Assembly (NCBI GenBank): GCA_012861695.1
Contig: JAAOOA010000056.1
Location: 3,445,760 to 3,509,759 of the forward strand
Length of the DNA stretch: 64,000 bases
DNA from: Trematomus loennbergii
Taxonomy: Eukaryota; Chordata; Actinopteri; Perciformes; Nototheniidae
Reading direction: 5' to 3'
Part shown: one piece after another, positions 9,371 to 21,599 of the stretch
Numbering within the stretch: the stretch's first letter is position 1
Layout of the letters: the number at the start of each line of letters is the position of its first letter
Program-made: the position numbers and the translations under genes
Notes under the pieces: generated by a model
Seen by the model: the letters and a program-made list of their open reading frames with translations, nothing else
Told to the model about the DNA's origin: nothing
Databases searched by the model: none

Positions 9371-12300
9371 TGCCGATGCTGGAGGTTGCTGTGTTCTTTC
9401 TCTGGAGGTCTCAACTCACCCTGATCAGGCAGCTACATACTGTAAAAAGCTGTGGTAAAATCTCAAGGAATTGAGAAACCAGACTTGAGACTTCCACAGA
9501 AGAAATACTGACTCACAGTAAGCAAAACGTATTTGGAATGAAATGACTTTTGAAGTTGTATTGGTTAAGAGGAAAAAGCAGAGGAGTGGATTTAAGGCAT
9601 AGCTATAGCTGAAATATGTTTGTTGATTGTCGTTTGTTGGTTGTTTGTTCTGTTTGATGGTTGTTTGTTTTATGCTGGAGAGATCACTGTATCTGACCTC
9701 GTAGTCTGCCTGAGAAGCTAAAGGTTTGACTGAGGGGATATGATCTTTGCTAGCCGATAAATGTTATGCTGGAGAGATCACTGTATCTGACCTCGTAGTC
9801 TGCCTGAGAAGCTAAAGGTTTGACTGAGGGGATATGATCTTTGCTAGCTGATATACATGTAATGCTGGAGGAATCACTGTATCTGACCTCGTAGTCGTGA
9901 ATTCTGCCTGAGAAGATCCTAATGATTGTCTTAAGGTTCAGATATTCATTTGGCTGAGGGGATATGATTTGCTTTGCGAGCCAAGTGCACATCCGGTCCA
10001 TTCGGTAATTAAGAAATGAATAAGCCCGATCTGAGTTCAGGGAGTTAAAAAGATAAAACTTGCCTGGCGACTCTGTGAATTCACTACATACAAAAGTGGA
10101 GTTTTCCATGTTTTGTCAGGCCATAATATAATGTAGAGTCTGTGATAAAGCGCTAAATGTTTTGGTATACCATAGTTTGTTGTTTTAATTTCTTATTGGT
10201 CAAAGAAGCCCCCTTCTCCTGAAAAGGCTGAGAGCTCCAGCCGGGGTGTGTCTGTATTTGTCTGTGAAAGTATCTCCCCCCTTCTCCCATTCTGTAAAAG
10301 AGGAGATGCTTAATTGTCGGCTGTGAGAGCAGCAGCCCGGAGTGTGTCTGCTTGTTCTTTTCTCTGATGCCTGAAAGAAGGGTGCTGAGTGTTGAGTTTA
10401 AAAAAAGAAGTAGAAGATCAATGAGTGATCTGAAGTTAGAGTGAATACATTGAAAATGAATAGATCAATGTGTGATTTGATGTAGTAGATATATTGAAAT
10501 AAATAAGAAACAATAATTTGTTGTTTTAGCATAGTAGAATATAGTTACGTCACATTGTGGTTTTTATGAGAAGTTTTGAGAACTGATTGTTACCATTGCA
10601 TTGCATTGTGAATTTCATGGTATTTGTCATTAACTAAGAATTGTACTTAATTATATTTCAAAGGAAAAAATTATATTATATACAGTAACATTAAGGGAAA
10701 GTAAAAAGAGATTTACTGAGTATATGAAGTAGCTATATTGAAATAAAAATTTCGTTTTTATTTTCACCTAGAATTAAGATGTTTTGAAGAGTCTACAGAG
10801 AGTCAAAGTTATATAAAGTTAACTACTATTCTGGAAAATGTTCCTATGGTTTACTGTTTTATGAGTAACATAAAATAAAATATATATATTTACTAGATAT
10901 AAGAAAAAACATGCTTATCTAGGTTAACAGAAAATTGCTATTAACCAGTTTCAGCTGCAACTATCCTATCTTTGTTCTAAAGAGAACATACGTTGAATTT
11001 ACAATTAATGTTAAGAAAGTTCACAATTGATATCATTAAAAGACCGTTTTGGATTAATAGATTGTTCTTTAGGGCCCAGAGATATTTATTCTTGGAATAT
11101 ATGGCGTGTCTGTCATAAACATTCATGCTTAGATGGAATAAAGTGTTGAGATGTTCTCAAAGTGGGAGTTTTCACAATGCTTTTTTGTTTTTATTGAAAC
11201 AATTAAGTGATGAGGAAAGAAAACTGTTCCGTGATGATTTCTTTAGGTTTTAGCTTTAGTAATGAAGTAATGAAGATTAGGTGAGGAAACTTTCCACCAA
11301 GAATTCCTTTAAGTGTTCCAAAAATATATTCATTAGCTGTAATCAGATTACTTGTTTTCAAATATAGCGCTGAATACAGTTAGTTTTGTATTCTGTTACA
11401 AACCTAACCATGCTTGTAACACAAACTTAGATAAACAATTAGAAAATGAATAGAATAGGCAAGTAGATAAAAGATGAGTCTATAGTGGTTAAGGAGGGTT
11501 TCCTTGTTTTGCTCATTGACTTAGAACTGAAGTAAAGAAGAATAGTGTTTTATGAAAACTGTCATTCCTCATGGTTTTTAAAGATAAATCATCAGTTTTA
11601 TGGACTTTGATGTTGAAATGCATCATGGTGGAGAAGGAATACCTTTTTGGTTTCAAATTTAAGAAGATTTTAAAGATGATGTTTATGTTTTTTCCTGACT
11701 AGAATTTAAAAGCAGGACGTCAACTAGACAAAAGAGATTTTACAATGTAGTTTACTACTTTTGATGAAGTAAAGAATCTGGGTAAACTACCACCGTTAGT
11801 TTGTTTTAACATTCACATGTTTCAGCATTCCTGACCATATGGACACTCAGCCATTTTGTAACCCGTTGGGGGAGAGATTTAAATTGAGTTTTTCTCTAGT
11901 AGCTGATTGGCTGTGATTACAGCAGCATTGGATAGTTATGCGCCACCTTTGGGTTGTACTCTGAATCAGTGTGTTGGTGAAATGTTGCTCACTACAGAAA
12001 CAGAAGAAGTGTGCAAAGAACGCATCTCTGAGGAGGTTTTGACATTTTGCTTGTGCCTGTTGTCAAGGCAACAGTGGTGTGAAGAGGAACTGCAGTTTTG
12101 GGGATTTCTACTGTGCAGAGGACAACGTGTGTCTGCTGATTGTACCACATTGATCCAAGAGTTTCCTTCCCTCCAGATGCCAGAGAGAGTTTCCTTGAGC
12201 CCACTGACCAGGGCCGTTTCTAGCTTTTTGGGGACCCTGCCACTGACTACAGCTGCAGAGGACAACGAATCACTGACTGTTCTCATTATGACAAGATCTT

Positions 12301-15059
12301 GAGACAGGCTTGTCTCAGACTGTTCAGACTCTGAAGAAATATGCAATGATTTTACAGCATAACTGTGCAAGAGTTTTCCAGAGGGTGGTGTAGAACATTA
12401 TGCTTAGTGTTTAAGAAAGAGGCTGCTTGTTTAACGATGGTCTGGAATACTGAAAAGATTAAAGTTTAATATCCTTTATTTTGCATACAAGACATCTGAT
12501 TTTATGTCACACATAATAATCTTGAATATAAACTAGCTATGGGTAAAACGTGTGGTGTTATACCATTGTTATCATGAACTAAAATAAATAGGGAAATAGT
12601 ATCTGGTTAAAGATGAACTGATTTGATATCCTAGAGAGGGTTAGTTATTTGTGAATACTTCACAAAGTATTTACTAATGTATTTTGAAGAACAAATAACA
12701 AAAACAAGTCCAGTTTTGTTTTTAGATTAAATTGTCATTACCAAAACTGTTCACCTTAGGTCTAGCTTTAGACTTTGATAGTAAAGGAGTATTTAGGCTT
12801 ATTTTTATATCTGACATTTTTTAAATATGTTGGCTATTCACTAGATAGACATTTATTGAGAACATTTCTGAAGATTGAATATTTGTTCCATTTCTAATAT
12901 TCCTATTTAAAACGTAATTTTAGAGTAACGAAGGCTGATGCTGAACTTGGAAAAATGTGTTAGTGGTGCATGATGTAAACAAAGAGGCTTTGTTTGTTCA
13001 ATCACCAGTTAAATGTGATACAGTAATAATGATCTACTTCAGTACCTGGTACTGTAAAATGGTTTGGTATGATTGATTTGGCTAAAACTTAGTTTAACAT
13101 CCTGATGTAACATTATGAGTATGTTCACTTCTAAGGGTAAACAAATTAATAAAAGGACTATTTTATTATTATTAATTAATTGAATATTAATTAAAAACAC
13201 TGCAGGTTCACTTAGGGATGCCTTGCAAGAACATTTGTCAGGCTTTGTGTTTCCTAGGGGCAGTACATTAATGAAGTGTATTGATAATTTGTTTGTTTAA
13301 CATCTGAAGAAAATTGTGCTGCGAACACGGGAAAAACTTTGTTGCATTGTTTGACATCAACACAATGATGTCACTGTAAAAACTCCAGCTGGTAGAATAT
13401 CAAAGTGCACTACTATAGGACATGAGATCTCGAGACTGACTTAGACTTTGCAAAGACTGAATGAATGTGAATTGATTTGTCAATTCCTGACTGTTACAGT
13501 AACACTGACCCACCGACAAAGGTGATTTTATTTTGGGATGCACACAATGTTTTGGCAATGGATTTCTGACTATGCCATATTAGTTGAACCATTGTGAGAC
13601 ATGACGCATGAACTTTGTCTGACTCTGCATGATCCCTGCATGGCTTGATGACTATGTAGCTTGATATTTAACATTGTTGATTCTTTTTGACAGGAGAAAG
13701 TTTTCCTGCTGATGATGAGTCATAGGACTTTGAAATAACATTGTATGAGCAGATGGGTACTCTGAGTATCTTACTTGGGGAAACATGGTCTCTATGGTTT
13801 GGAGGACAATGTTTCCAGGAGGGGTATAATGGGTTTATTGTTCAATTTAGTAATTTAATTTTAAGATGTATTTGATAATATTTTGTTTCCATCCCAGGTG
13901 AAATCTTTCATTATTTCTTCTGTGACACATTGGTTTCAGATGTCTTTTAAAATCTTGTCACGTGAATCTTTTAACCCTCACATGATCCAGAGGGCAAATG
14001 AAACAACTTTTTTCCTACATGGTTAAGCTCCTGATTGGGTTCTGCTAAAGACAGGTATGATTAAATGTATTGTTCGAAGTTGAGATCTGATTGGTTTCAG
14101 CACCGTGGCTGAACAATGTTGCAGGAGATGTTTGTTGTGTGTTTAGGAAATTGTGGGTAAGTAAAAACACAACACAAACAACATTTCATGGTTTCAAGAA
14201 GTTTAAAAATTATAGATAAGACTCTAAGACCTAGTGGTCGACTTTAGGCTGTTAACCCAGAATGCAAGTGCTATTTTCTACCCAGGTCAAAGCTGTCTTT
14301 TCCCTTGCAATCTTGAGGAGGGAAGATGGATCATTCTGAGGCAGACTGGAGTATCAATGAAGGCAGCTGGATGACTTCCAGCTATTCTTCTACTGCTATT
14401 GTCTTATGGGTTTGGGTCAACACGAAGAATAAAACCCAAAACTTCTGAGATGATTTACAGATATTAGTAATCTCAACACTCCAGAGAACATATAGAAGAT
14501 CTACCGTTAACTGTTCTTTTACAGAAGTCTCAGTTTTCTGACTACATTCCGTCCAATTCAAATGGTAATGATGTTGCTTCAGATGTCATCAAGGGATTTT
14601 GCTATGAGATGGGACACCACAGCATGAAGGCTAAGATAACAATTCCATCTAAAGGCTACGCATGAAGATCGAAATGTGCACACCCTGAAGAAGTTTTAAT
14701 GGACAATATAACAGAAGCAGAACGAGTGGACGCTATAAGTGTTTTGGAAGATTTTTCATTATGTATGTATGTAAGTTTGTTCAACTTGAATGGGACAAAT
14801 AGATTTTTTCCTCTTAAGCATACTGAGGTTTTTAAATGATTTTCCATTTATGTAGAGTAGATTAGCGCAAATGGTCTTTTCTTCCACTTTTTGTGCTATT
14901 TGTGAGTAGGTACAGTACAGGTGACCTGTGACTTCTGCCTTGAGTAAAATGATTACCCATTGATAAATGTTTTTCAGAAAGTCATTTTGGGCTTTCGAGG
15001 GCGGAACTCAGTAGGTTATTTGTAATAATTATTATTTTGATTGTGTGACCTTAATTAAT
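9371..15059 (+). other. Interior of the LTR element, no coding domains seen
   Basis: AT-rich, with many in-frame stops. The longest open stretches (about 11907-12302 forward and 11966-12370 reverse) show no zinc knuckle, DSG, YXDD, integrase or envelope motif. It may hold packaging and leader sequence, as non-autonomous LTR elements do. Confidence 0.6.
9671..9905. repeat. Tandem repeat, ~94-96 bp, about 2.4 copies
   Basis: The block from atgctggagagatcactg to gatatgatctttgctag occurs at 9672, 9766 and, diverged and shortened, 9862. It lies about 300 bp after the primer-binding site, in the leader of the LTR element. Confidence 0.9.
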
Positions 15060-15071
15060 AAAAGGAGGGAG
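15060..15071 (+). promoter_or_regulatory. Polypurine tract
   Basis: aaaaggagggag directly abuts the TG of the 3' LTR, the expected site for plus-strand priming. Confidence 0.8.
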
Positions 15072-15409
15072 TGTTATGGCAGAATGTTTATCACAGCGTA
15101 TTTCTGGTATATTCATTAATGTCACATGGTATTAAGCAACAGTATAGTGGACGGTGTGTTGTTCATTTGGTTTGCTGGAAGGAGGCCCATCTATAGGCAA
15201 CCAGCTGAAACTCTTCACCAGCAGTTGTATGTGTGGTAGCTGCTAAATAAGGTCATGAAATCTGGGATCATGTAGAACTCAGAGGATGCAACATGTATGA
15301 CTGTATAAGGTTGGAACATGTCCAAGTTTAGGAGAACTGACAATGTGTGTGTGTTAAACATGTTGAGGGAACATGTTCGTGTGTCATTTAGAAAAGTATA
15401 TCTAGCCCT
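15072..15409 (+). repeat. 3' LTR, truncated
   Basis: Matches 8815-9168, then diverges abruptly after tctagccct. A different sequence with short repeats (tcctgacagcccgtcagta twice, 15416-15453) follows, so the end of the LTR has been lost or replaced. Confidence 0.8.
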
Positions 15410-16256
15410 CTCTCTCCTGACAGCCCGTCAGTATCTCCTGACAGCCCGTCAGTATCTCCTGCAGCTCACTGACCCAGTAATGAGCGACCCGACAGTGAAG
15501 AATAAATATATTTATAACTAGTTTAGCTTGTTCCAGAGGTAGATAAAATAGCTAAGTGTGTTAGGTCTAACTCTTAATGTGTGTTCTGCTCCGCTCACCG
15601 GTCCGTCACAGCGGGTGGAGCTGCAGGATTTCACACACACGTTGCATACCGCTATTTTATTGTCATTTTCGGACACTTAAAATACTGCCAGACTAGTGAA
15701 GCCATTTTGGCGAGCTTGTTTTGCCGCGCACAGAGAAAAGTGTCATGTATTTTACATGCAACGATAGCCTAATCTAAAATGCTCTACTCTGGCGTACCTT
15801 TCGTGTGGTGTGTGGCGTCAGCGCACTCTCGCATCGTTATTGTTGCACACTTTGCAGGAGGCTACTCTTGGGCTTCGCTTGACCCTCGTCTTAGCCATGG
15901 CTTGTATGTGTCTTCTGTTAGCCAACGCTCGTTGAAACGGCAACCTCCTGGCATACTGTCATCTATCACTCTCATCAGAATGCCCAGGTCACACACGTAA
16001 CAAAAACACTTGCCGGTCACGCGCATTGCGCGGGAAGGCCGGAGCGGGGCTGTTTTATGTAAAAGCGAAGCAATTAAGCGCGCTCCGACTTCTTTATTTC
16101 TTTTAATCAAAAAAGCGAAGTAAAGCATTTACAATTTCAAGCACTTTATCCCAAATTCAAGCACCATTCCCAAAATTCAAGCACTTTTCAAACCTTGAAA
16201 ACACCTCGTACAATTTCAAGCATTTTCAAGGATTTCCAGCACCCGTACGCACCCTG
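15410..16256. mobile_element. Sequence ending in a hAT-like terminus; left end missing
   Basis: The right end (about 16130-16256) is a series of tcaagca/ttgaaa segments ending GTACGCACCCTG, as in teleost hAT elements whose ends read CAGGGTGCGTAC. The following 8 bases are cgtttagg, but no matching TSD or left TIR is seen upstream. The rest (15410-16130) is unassigned. Confidence 0.4.
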
Positions 16257-16420
16257 CGTTTAGGACAGAGAGTGAATACCTGGTGAATACACATACTATA
16301 CAGAGATGCTGTATGAGAAACCAATGTGATATTGGAAAATTGCACAATTCAAATCTATTCTAGTAGACCTCAACAATGGAAATATGATCAGTAGAAATGG
16401 CCATGACATGGGACCTTTAA
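16257..16420. mobile_element. Terminal fragment of a TTAA element
   Basis: Shares gtttaggacagagagtgaat through ggccatgacatgggacctt with 39081-39238 and, in inverse orientation, with the left end of the element at 17330. It ends at a TTAA that also forms the left limit of the next element. Confidence 0.7.
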
Positions 16421-16854
16421 AGGCAATGTGAGCGTCCATTCCCATTGGATAACGGAGGATTTTACACCCGGAAGTAAGTATTCTCCTTACTGTCGATTGA
16501 TTTTACAGTGATATCTGCACGACTCATCAACTCAAACACACCAGATTATCCTTGTTAATTACACAACATTGATTGGTTTAAATTGTGTGCAATGCTTTTG
16601 TATTTTCCCTTTCGATCCGGAGAAACAAATATTTACTAAAGTTAGTAGTAATATTTTTGTTTTGATATTATTGTTTTTAGACAGCTGGGTCATGTTAAGA
16701 CCATCTTTCTGCTTTTGTGTTACAAATAAAAAAAATAACAAAATATATCCGTCGTAAACTAAACCGGAAACAGCAGTATATTTTATTGTGTTAACACTGT
16801 AAACTTGACAGCTTTTTAACCCAAACCACCTACTGGTTAAAGCACGTTATACAC

Positions 16855-17006
16855 GTTTAGAGTAATAGCAATGCAGGTATTGTGTTGCTTTTTAATTACT
16901 GTTTTTAAATGCCTTTTTCTTAATGTCTTTCATTTTTGTAAAGCACTTTGAATTGCCTGTGTGTTGAAAGGTGCTGTATAAATAAACTGGCCTTGCCTTG
17001 CCTAAG
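16855..17006 (+). repeat. L2-like LINE or SINE 3' tail
   Basis: Contains gtaaagcactttgaattgcc and gtgctgtataaataaac, ending in gccttgccttgcc, the familiar 3' end of fish L2-type LINEs and their SINEs. It interrupts sequence that is continuous in the related element at about 57903, so its insertion is visible by comparison. Confidence 0.7.
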
Positions 17007-18274
17007 GTCTGCTGCATGTTTTGTTGAATGTGTTATTTTTGATGAAAACATTTAAATATTAAGAGTACATACAAATAGGGGGAAAGTAGAAGGTCAATGA
17101 TAGAAATATAGAATAGAAAATATCAAGAAGATAATGTAAATGATATCTAGAATAAAACAATTTAGTTCCGGATGTACAAAGATATTAATAGGAGGATGTG
17201 CAAAACAGACAAACTAATTAGACTTTATTAAAACATTAAATAATACTTTAGGTTAAGGTCTTCTTTAAATACATGTAAGCAAAAATCTTTTGGGGTATCT
17301 ACAGACACATATTAAGCCTGACAAAGTACTTAAAGGAGAGGTGTCATGGCCATTTCCACTGATCATAATTCCATTGTTGAGGTATACTAAAATAGATTTA
17401 TACTGTGCAATTTTCCAAACTCACATTGGTTTCGCATGCAGCATCTCTGTAAAGTATGTGTATTCAGCAGTATTCACTCTCTCCACTAAACGGCTCGTTG
17501 GAGCTCTTGCCCCCCCCTCCCTGTGAGCCTAGTGTGCTCCGATTGGTCAGCTCGGCCACTCTGTTCTGATTAGTCAACCACCAGAGAGGCTCCGCCCATG
17601 TCTAACAGTGCTTTTTTCGGCTCGCTCTCAGCGGACAGTCTTATAATGGCCTTGGTACAGCCGTATATTTGATACGCTAAACTAACCGAACTGTACCTAC
17701 AACTGTTGTTATAGAAGAGTAAGTTATTTTACCTGTAAAAAACTACTACTGTTTGATGAGAAATCAAATCATGGTTTGCTATATATGTATGATATGTTAT
17801 AGGAGCAAATAATTCAGGGAAGAAAGGATAGGCCTACTAAGTATTTCCATCAAACTTTATTTTTAGAAATATACAAAATGAACATGCGTAAATATACATA
17901 TATACACTGTATATCATCCATTCCTCCCTTATAGGCTTATGGCGTTTTCGGCATCTTGCCTATCGCAGCTTTGTAAGCGGCTGCCGGGGCTTTTTAGGAC
18001 GAGGCAAACCGAGTGGGTCATCCCGTGTGTGTGTTGTCCGCCAGATACGCCAGGAGTTTCCTGATCTGGCTGACGAAATCAAATGCAAATCACAAAATAT
18101 TAGAGAAACTTAGTTGTTTTGTTTTTTTGTTAGTAGTAGTTGTGGTAGGAGTGTGTATCTATCTAATCTATCTATCTAATCAACACAGTTAGCTTGCCAG
18201 CTAATATGCTAACCTACGTTTGCTAGTTGTTCAGTGTAATATGCCAATCTACTATGAACAACAGCTAGTCTAGG

Positions 18275-18312
18275 CCAGCGCCATATAGATAGATCTCTCT
18301 ATATGGCGCTGG
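18275..18312. repeat. Short perfect hairpin
   Basis: CCAGCGCCATATAGA (18275-18289) and TCTATATGGCGCTGG (18298-18312) form a 15-bp stem with an 8-nt loop, inside the THAP element. Confidence 0.85.
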
Positions 18313-18746
18313 TCTGGGCTAGCAAGAACATGTTTAAAATTGCAATCTTATACGGGTATTCTGCTACGTTCGGTCATTCATTGTAGCTGGCATGTCTAGC
18401 TCTAGGTAGCCTAGTTGTTTAGCTATGTAGCATACACGCTATGAACGGTAGCTTGGTAGCATACACGCCAGGAACGCCAACTATAATGTACTGACCGTAC
18501 GGTAAATCACCCGGAGTATACTGTCTATGAGTATTTCGTGTGTGAATGCAGACATTCTCCTGCTATGAGATACATGTATGTAAGGCCATCTGCTGATATT
18601 AGAGTTGATATATGGAAACGCTAGCAACTTAGTTAGCACAGTTAGCACTGTGTCAATGGCTTAGCAGTCCGACACACGTTTACACATTTAAACAGTCGTG
18701 GTAGATACCTTGTTTGATAAATACACAAATAACAATGCAAACTTAC

Positions 18747-19031
18747 AGGTTGGGTACCTGAATCTTCCCCTGCTCCAAACGGTCCAAACAAATTAGGAAT
18801 AGCATCGTCCTTCAGTTTCAAATGCTGTGCATATCCGGCCTCAAACTGGGCAATGTTTTGGAAGCTTTCGTCTGTGAAATGCCGCGCACACAGTAACGTT
18901 CTTCGAACCTCTGAAGGAACAGTGTTAAACAGACATTTCAACCACTGACTTCGTCGTGGTTCTTCCATCGGTAGGACAAACAGCTCAGATTTCTCCTCAC
19001 ATTTCAGGAAACAGGTCCTTGGCATTGGCAT
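18747..19031 (-). pseudogene. THAP zinc-finger domain exon of a transposon
   Basis: Reading from either of two nearby ATGs (19031 or 19025; the second gives the usual MP-x2-C start), the product shows the C2CH THAP pattern: CFLKC, an LFVLP segment, a Trp in SQWLKCLF, then LLCARHF with the second Cys/His pair and a C-terminal DAIPNLFGP resembling the AVPTIF box. THAP domains bind DNA in Kolobok and P-element transposases and in host THAP proteins. A strong splice donor follows (CAACCT/gtaagt; the GT is at 18745-18746), so this is probably a first exon of about 95 residues. No following exon with a catalytic RNase H-like fold is recognisable. The surrounding TTAA ends argue for a transposon origin rather than a host gene. 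Confidence 0.75.
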
Positions 19032-19687
19032 GACTGGATCGATTGGGAACTGAACCAGAGCTTCCAACAGTAAATGTTAGGCTGGCAGAGGGTGCGGCCA
19101 GCGCCGCTGGGTGTGGCCATAGCTCTTCCGATTGGTCCATTTTGTTCTGGGTACCGCATTACATCATGCCGTACCCGGAAGAATCAAATGGACAGTGACG
19201 TATCTCCAACGAGGCGTTTTGGGGAAGTATTTTCTGTGTTAGAGTTTTACTCGCTACAGGGTGTACTTTGAGGGTTTTGACTCTGCACACCGTTTACATG
19301 CATAAAAACCTTCATAACACACAAGGGGACGGGTAATAACCGGAAAAGCATAACACCTTCTTTAACGTTTAATATATTGCATGGTTTGTTTTGGGACTTG
19401 ACAATCAACTTTCCTGCAATGTTAACTATGTTGAAGCACTTATTTTAACCAATATTATACATATTTATTATACTCTTATAAGATGTATGTAGATAGAATA
19501 AGAAATGTGCAGAATACGACAGTTTAATGGTGGAGGTACACACATAATGATAGATGTCTTGTAATGCACTGTTGAGGAACCTGTGACCCAAGTTTTCATT
19601 CATTGCATAACTACACCATAGTTGTGTATGTGATATGTCAATAAACCTTTGAAAATCTTGAAATCTTTAAAGGGATGTGCAAAATAG

Positions 19688-20172
19688 TGTTGTGCACCGT
19701 CAAAAGTGCTCGTCAGTCATGTTTCATGTTGTTATTCTTGTATTGTCTTTCACTTCCTGTTTTGTTTTGTCACTCAATTGTCACGTCTCATTTCAGGTTC
19801 TTTGTGTTCTCCCGCGCTCATCAGCCCCGCCCCTGATTGTTTTCACCTGTGCCCAGTTATCTCCTGTTTATATTCCCCTGTTTCCCGTTGTTTGTTGTCA
19901 GTTTGTCTTGTCCTGTCCTCATGCCAGAACTCTGCTCATCAGCATTTGCTTATCTTGACACATGCCTGATTCATGCTCCTGAAAACTTTTTGTAAGTTTT
20001 GTTCCTCACGTTGTGAGCGTTTTTTGTTGAGCCTTGTTGAAGCTCTTTATTTTTGTCACCTCGCTTTTGTATATCCTTTTTGGCAAATAAAAGTATATTG
20101 CTTATACTTTACCTCTGGCTCCCGGGTCGTGCATTTGAGTCCTTTTTCCCTTGTGAATCCAAGTTCCTAACA
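19688..20172 (+). repeat. Solo LTR, 485 bp, perfect TSD
   Basis: TGTTGTGCACC...TTCCTAACA, with TGTT/AACA inverted ends, an AATAAA at about 20087, and a perfect 5-bp TSD aatag at 19683-19687 and 20173-20177. No internal region is attached. Confidence 0.85.
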
Positions 20173-20382
20173 AATAGCCATTATATACAATTTTCTATGA
20201 ACGATTAGAGAATAACGAGTAATGAATATGCTTTATAGGGATCTGCAGATAAATGTTTAGTCTTCTCAAGCACCCACTATCAAATATCTCGCCTGATTGT
20301 TGGCACTTGACAATCACCTTCACTGAATTTGACTCAGGTGTAACTAAAGTCTGATTTAAGGGTTGTTTATATTTTCCCATCA

Positions 20383-21549
20383 TTAACCTGTTGAACCCCA
20401 TCGACCCACCCCCGGGCGGAAAAACGCATAATCTGCAGGAAACAGCGTCTGAGGGCTTCTTAATATTTAATAAACTATGAATGTTTCATATCCATGTAAC
20501 GGGAAGAAACTCAGCTAACTGATCATTTTCATTTTTTTTTGCAAAAAAAAAACACAAAGCTAACGCTGACCCTCTGAATTAGCCAAAAGCGAAAAATGCT
20601 AATGGCGTTTGCACAGAAACTCACTCATAACACCCTTATTACTATCGTAACTGCACATCCAACACATCGATTAGCATGTGAGAAGACACAGAATCGATAG
20701 GTATATATATCATCACTCCATGATAAGAACTCGCGACATAATAAACAAAAACAGACATCATAATGTGGCGCTAGGTAGCAAAAACGGCAATATCTCTTAC
20801 CTTCGTTGTTGTCTGATCAAAGTTGTCTTCAATGGCATTAAAACGAAAAAACGCTGCTGAAGGTTAATCCATAGGTTAATCCAATGTGTCTGTGTCACTT
20901 TGAAATTATTTTTGATAATCCATAAGAAATAAACCTACTTTTCCATTTTCAGATTTCAGAGCGTGAGATATGTTTCGGTTTACGGCCAACTGCATATGCG
21001 CGAAGCCCCCACTTTTTTTTGGTAACGTTGGTGTGTATGTGGAAATTCCCCTTCGATTCTATTGGCTCTAAGGGTTAAAAAGAGATGTCAATCACCAAAA
21101 TCGACCAATGGGTTCCAGAGAAACGGCAAAAACGCCCATTTCCACCCAAATCACCCCAGAGGTGGAGTTTTTTTTTCTAAAAAGGTAAAATGTCACTTGT
21201 TTTGCATCAATCTTGATACAGGGTACTTATTATATGTTGTACTTTGGATTCCTAAAGCTTTTAGACTACCATCCCATCATTCAAGGGTGGTTTTCACTAT
21301 AAGTAAAAAAGAATTTTTGGATGGACACTATAATTTACAGTTTTTTATGTTCAATCTGAATTTTCATTAAAATCAAAAACATCTATATTGATTCTGACTT
21401 TTCTACATCCAACTCAAAGGTTTATCATTACTTTGAGAAAAAGGATTATTAATTTTCCCCTTTTAGAAGTGTAGTTATGGTCATTTGTTCTGGAAATGTC
21501 ATTTTCGAGCCTGAGACCGGGAAAACAGGCTCGGGTGTCAACAGGTTAA
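20383..21549. mobile_element. TTAA-flanked non-autonomous element, piggyBac-like ends
   Basis: The ends are TTAA-CCTGTTGAACCCC and GGGTGTCAACAGG-TTAA, roughly 12-bp TIRs with a TTAA TSD. The CC-initiated ends differ from the AGG-initiated TTAA families in the rest of the window and look closer to piggyBac. No transposase sequence. Confidence 0.7.
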
Positions 21550-21599
21550 TCCAAATCTGTAAAGTAACTAAAATAAATGTTGTGGAGTAAAAATACCAG

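Larger units (their letters stand above)
8815..15409 (+). mobile_element. LTR retroelement with non-coding interior
   Basis: Two direct repeats (8815-9168 and 15072-15409) are nearly identical over ~350 bp and begin TGTTATGGCAG. The 5' copy continues to a CA at 9349, followed 3 nt later by a TGG-initiated primer-binding site. The 3' copy is preceded by the purine tract aaaaggagggag. These are the canonical landmarks of an LTR element. The ~5.7-kb interior shows no gag, protease, RT, integrase or env motif and is dense in stops, so the element resembles a LARD-type non-autonomous element or a fully decayed ERV. The 3' LTR lacks its last ~180 bp. Confidence 0.85.
17330..19365 (-). mobile_element. 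TTAA-flanked element carrying a THAP exon (Kolobok-like)
   Basis: The left limit is TTAA followed by AGGAGAGGTGTCATGGCC. The right limit, read inward, is TTAA followed by AGAAGGTGTTATGCTTTTCC. The two ends share a short core only; their subterminal parts match different fragments elsewhere (16257-16420 and 33402-33545). A THAP-domain exon lies inside on the minus strand. THAP plus TTAA target sites fits the Kolobok superfamily. The catalytic part of the transposase is not seen. Confidence 0.6.

Noticed and set aside
11907..12370. 131- and 134-codon frames inside the LTR element as a possible env or accessory gene
   Set aside because: They overlap on opposite strands, show no signal peptide, membrane segment or known motif, and are surrounded by stop-rich sequence.
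8815..15409. Calling this a functional endogenous retrovirus
   Set aside because: No gag, pol or env motifs are visible and the 3' LTR is truncated; only the cis-signals support an LTR element.
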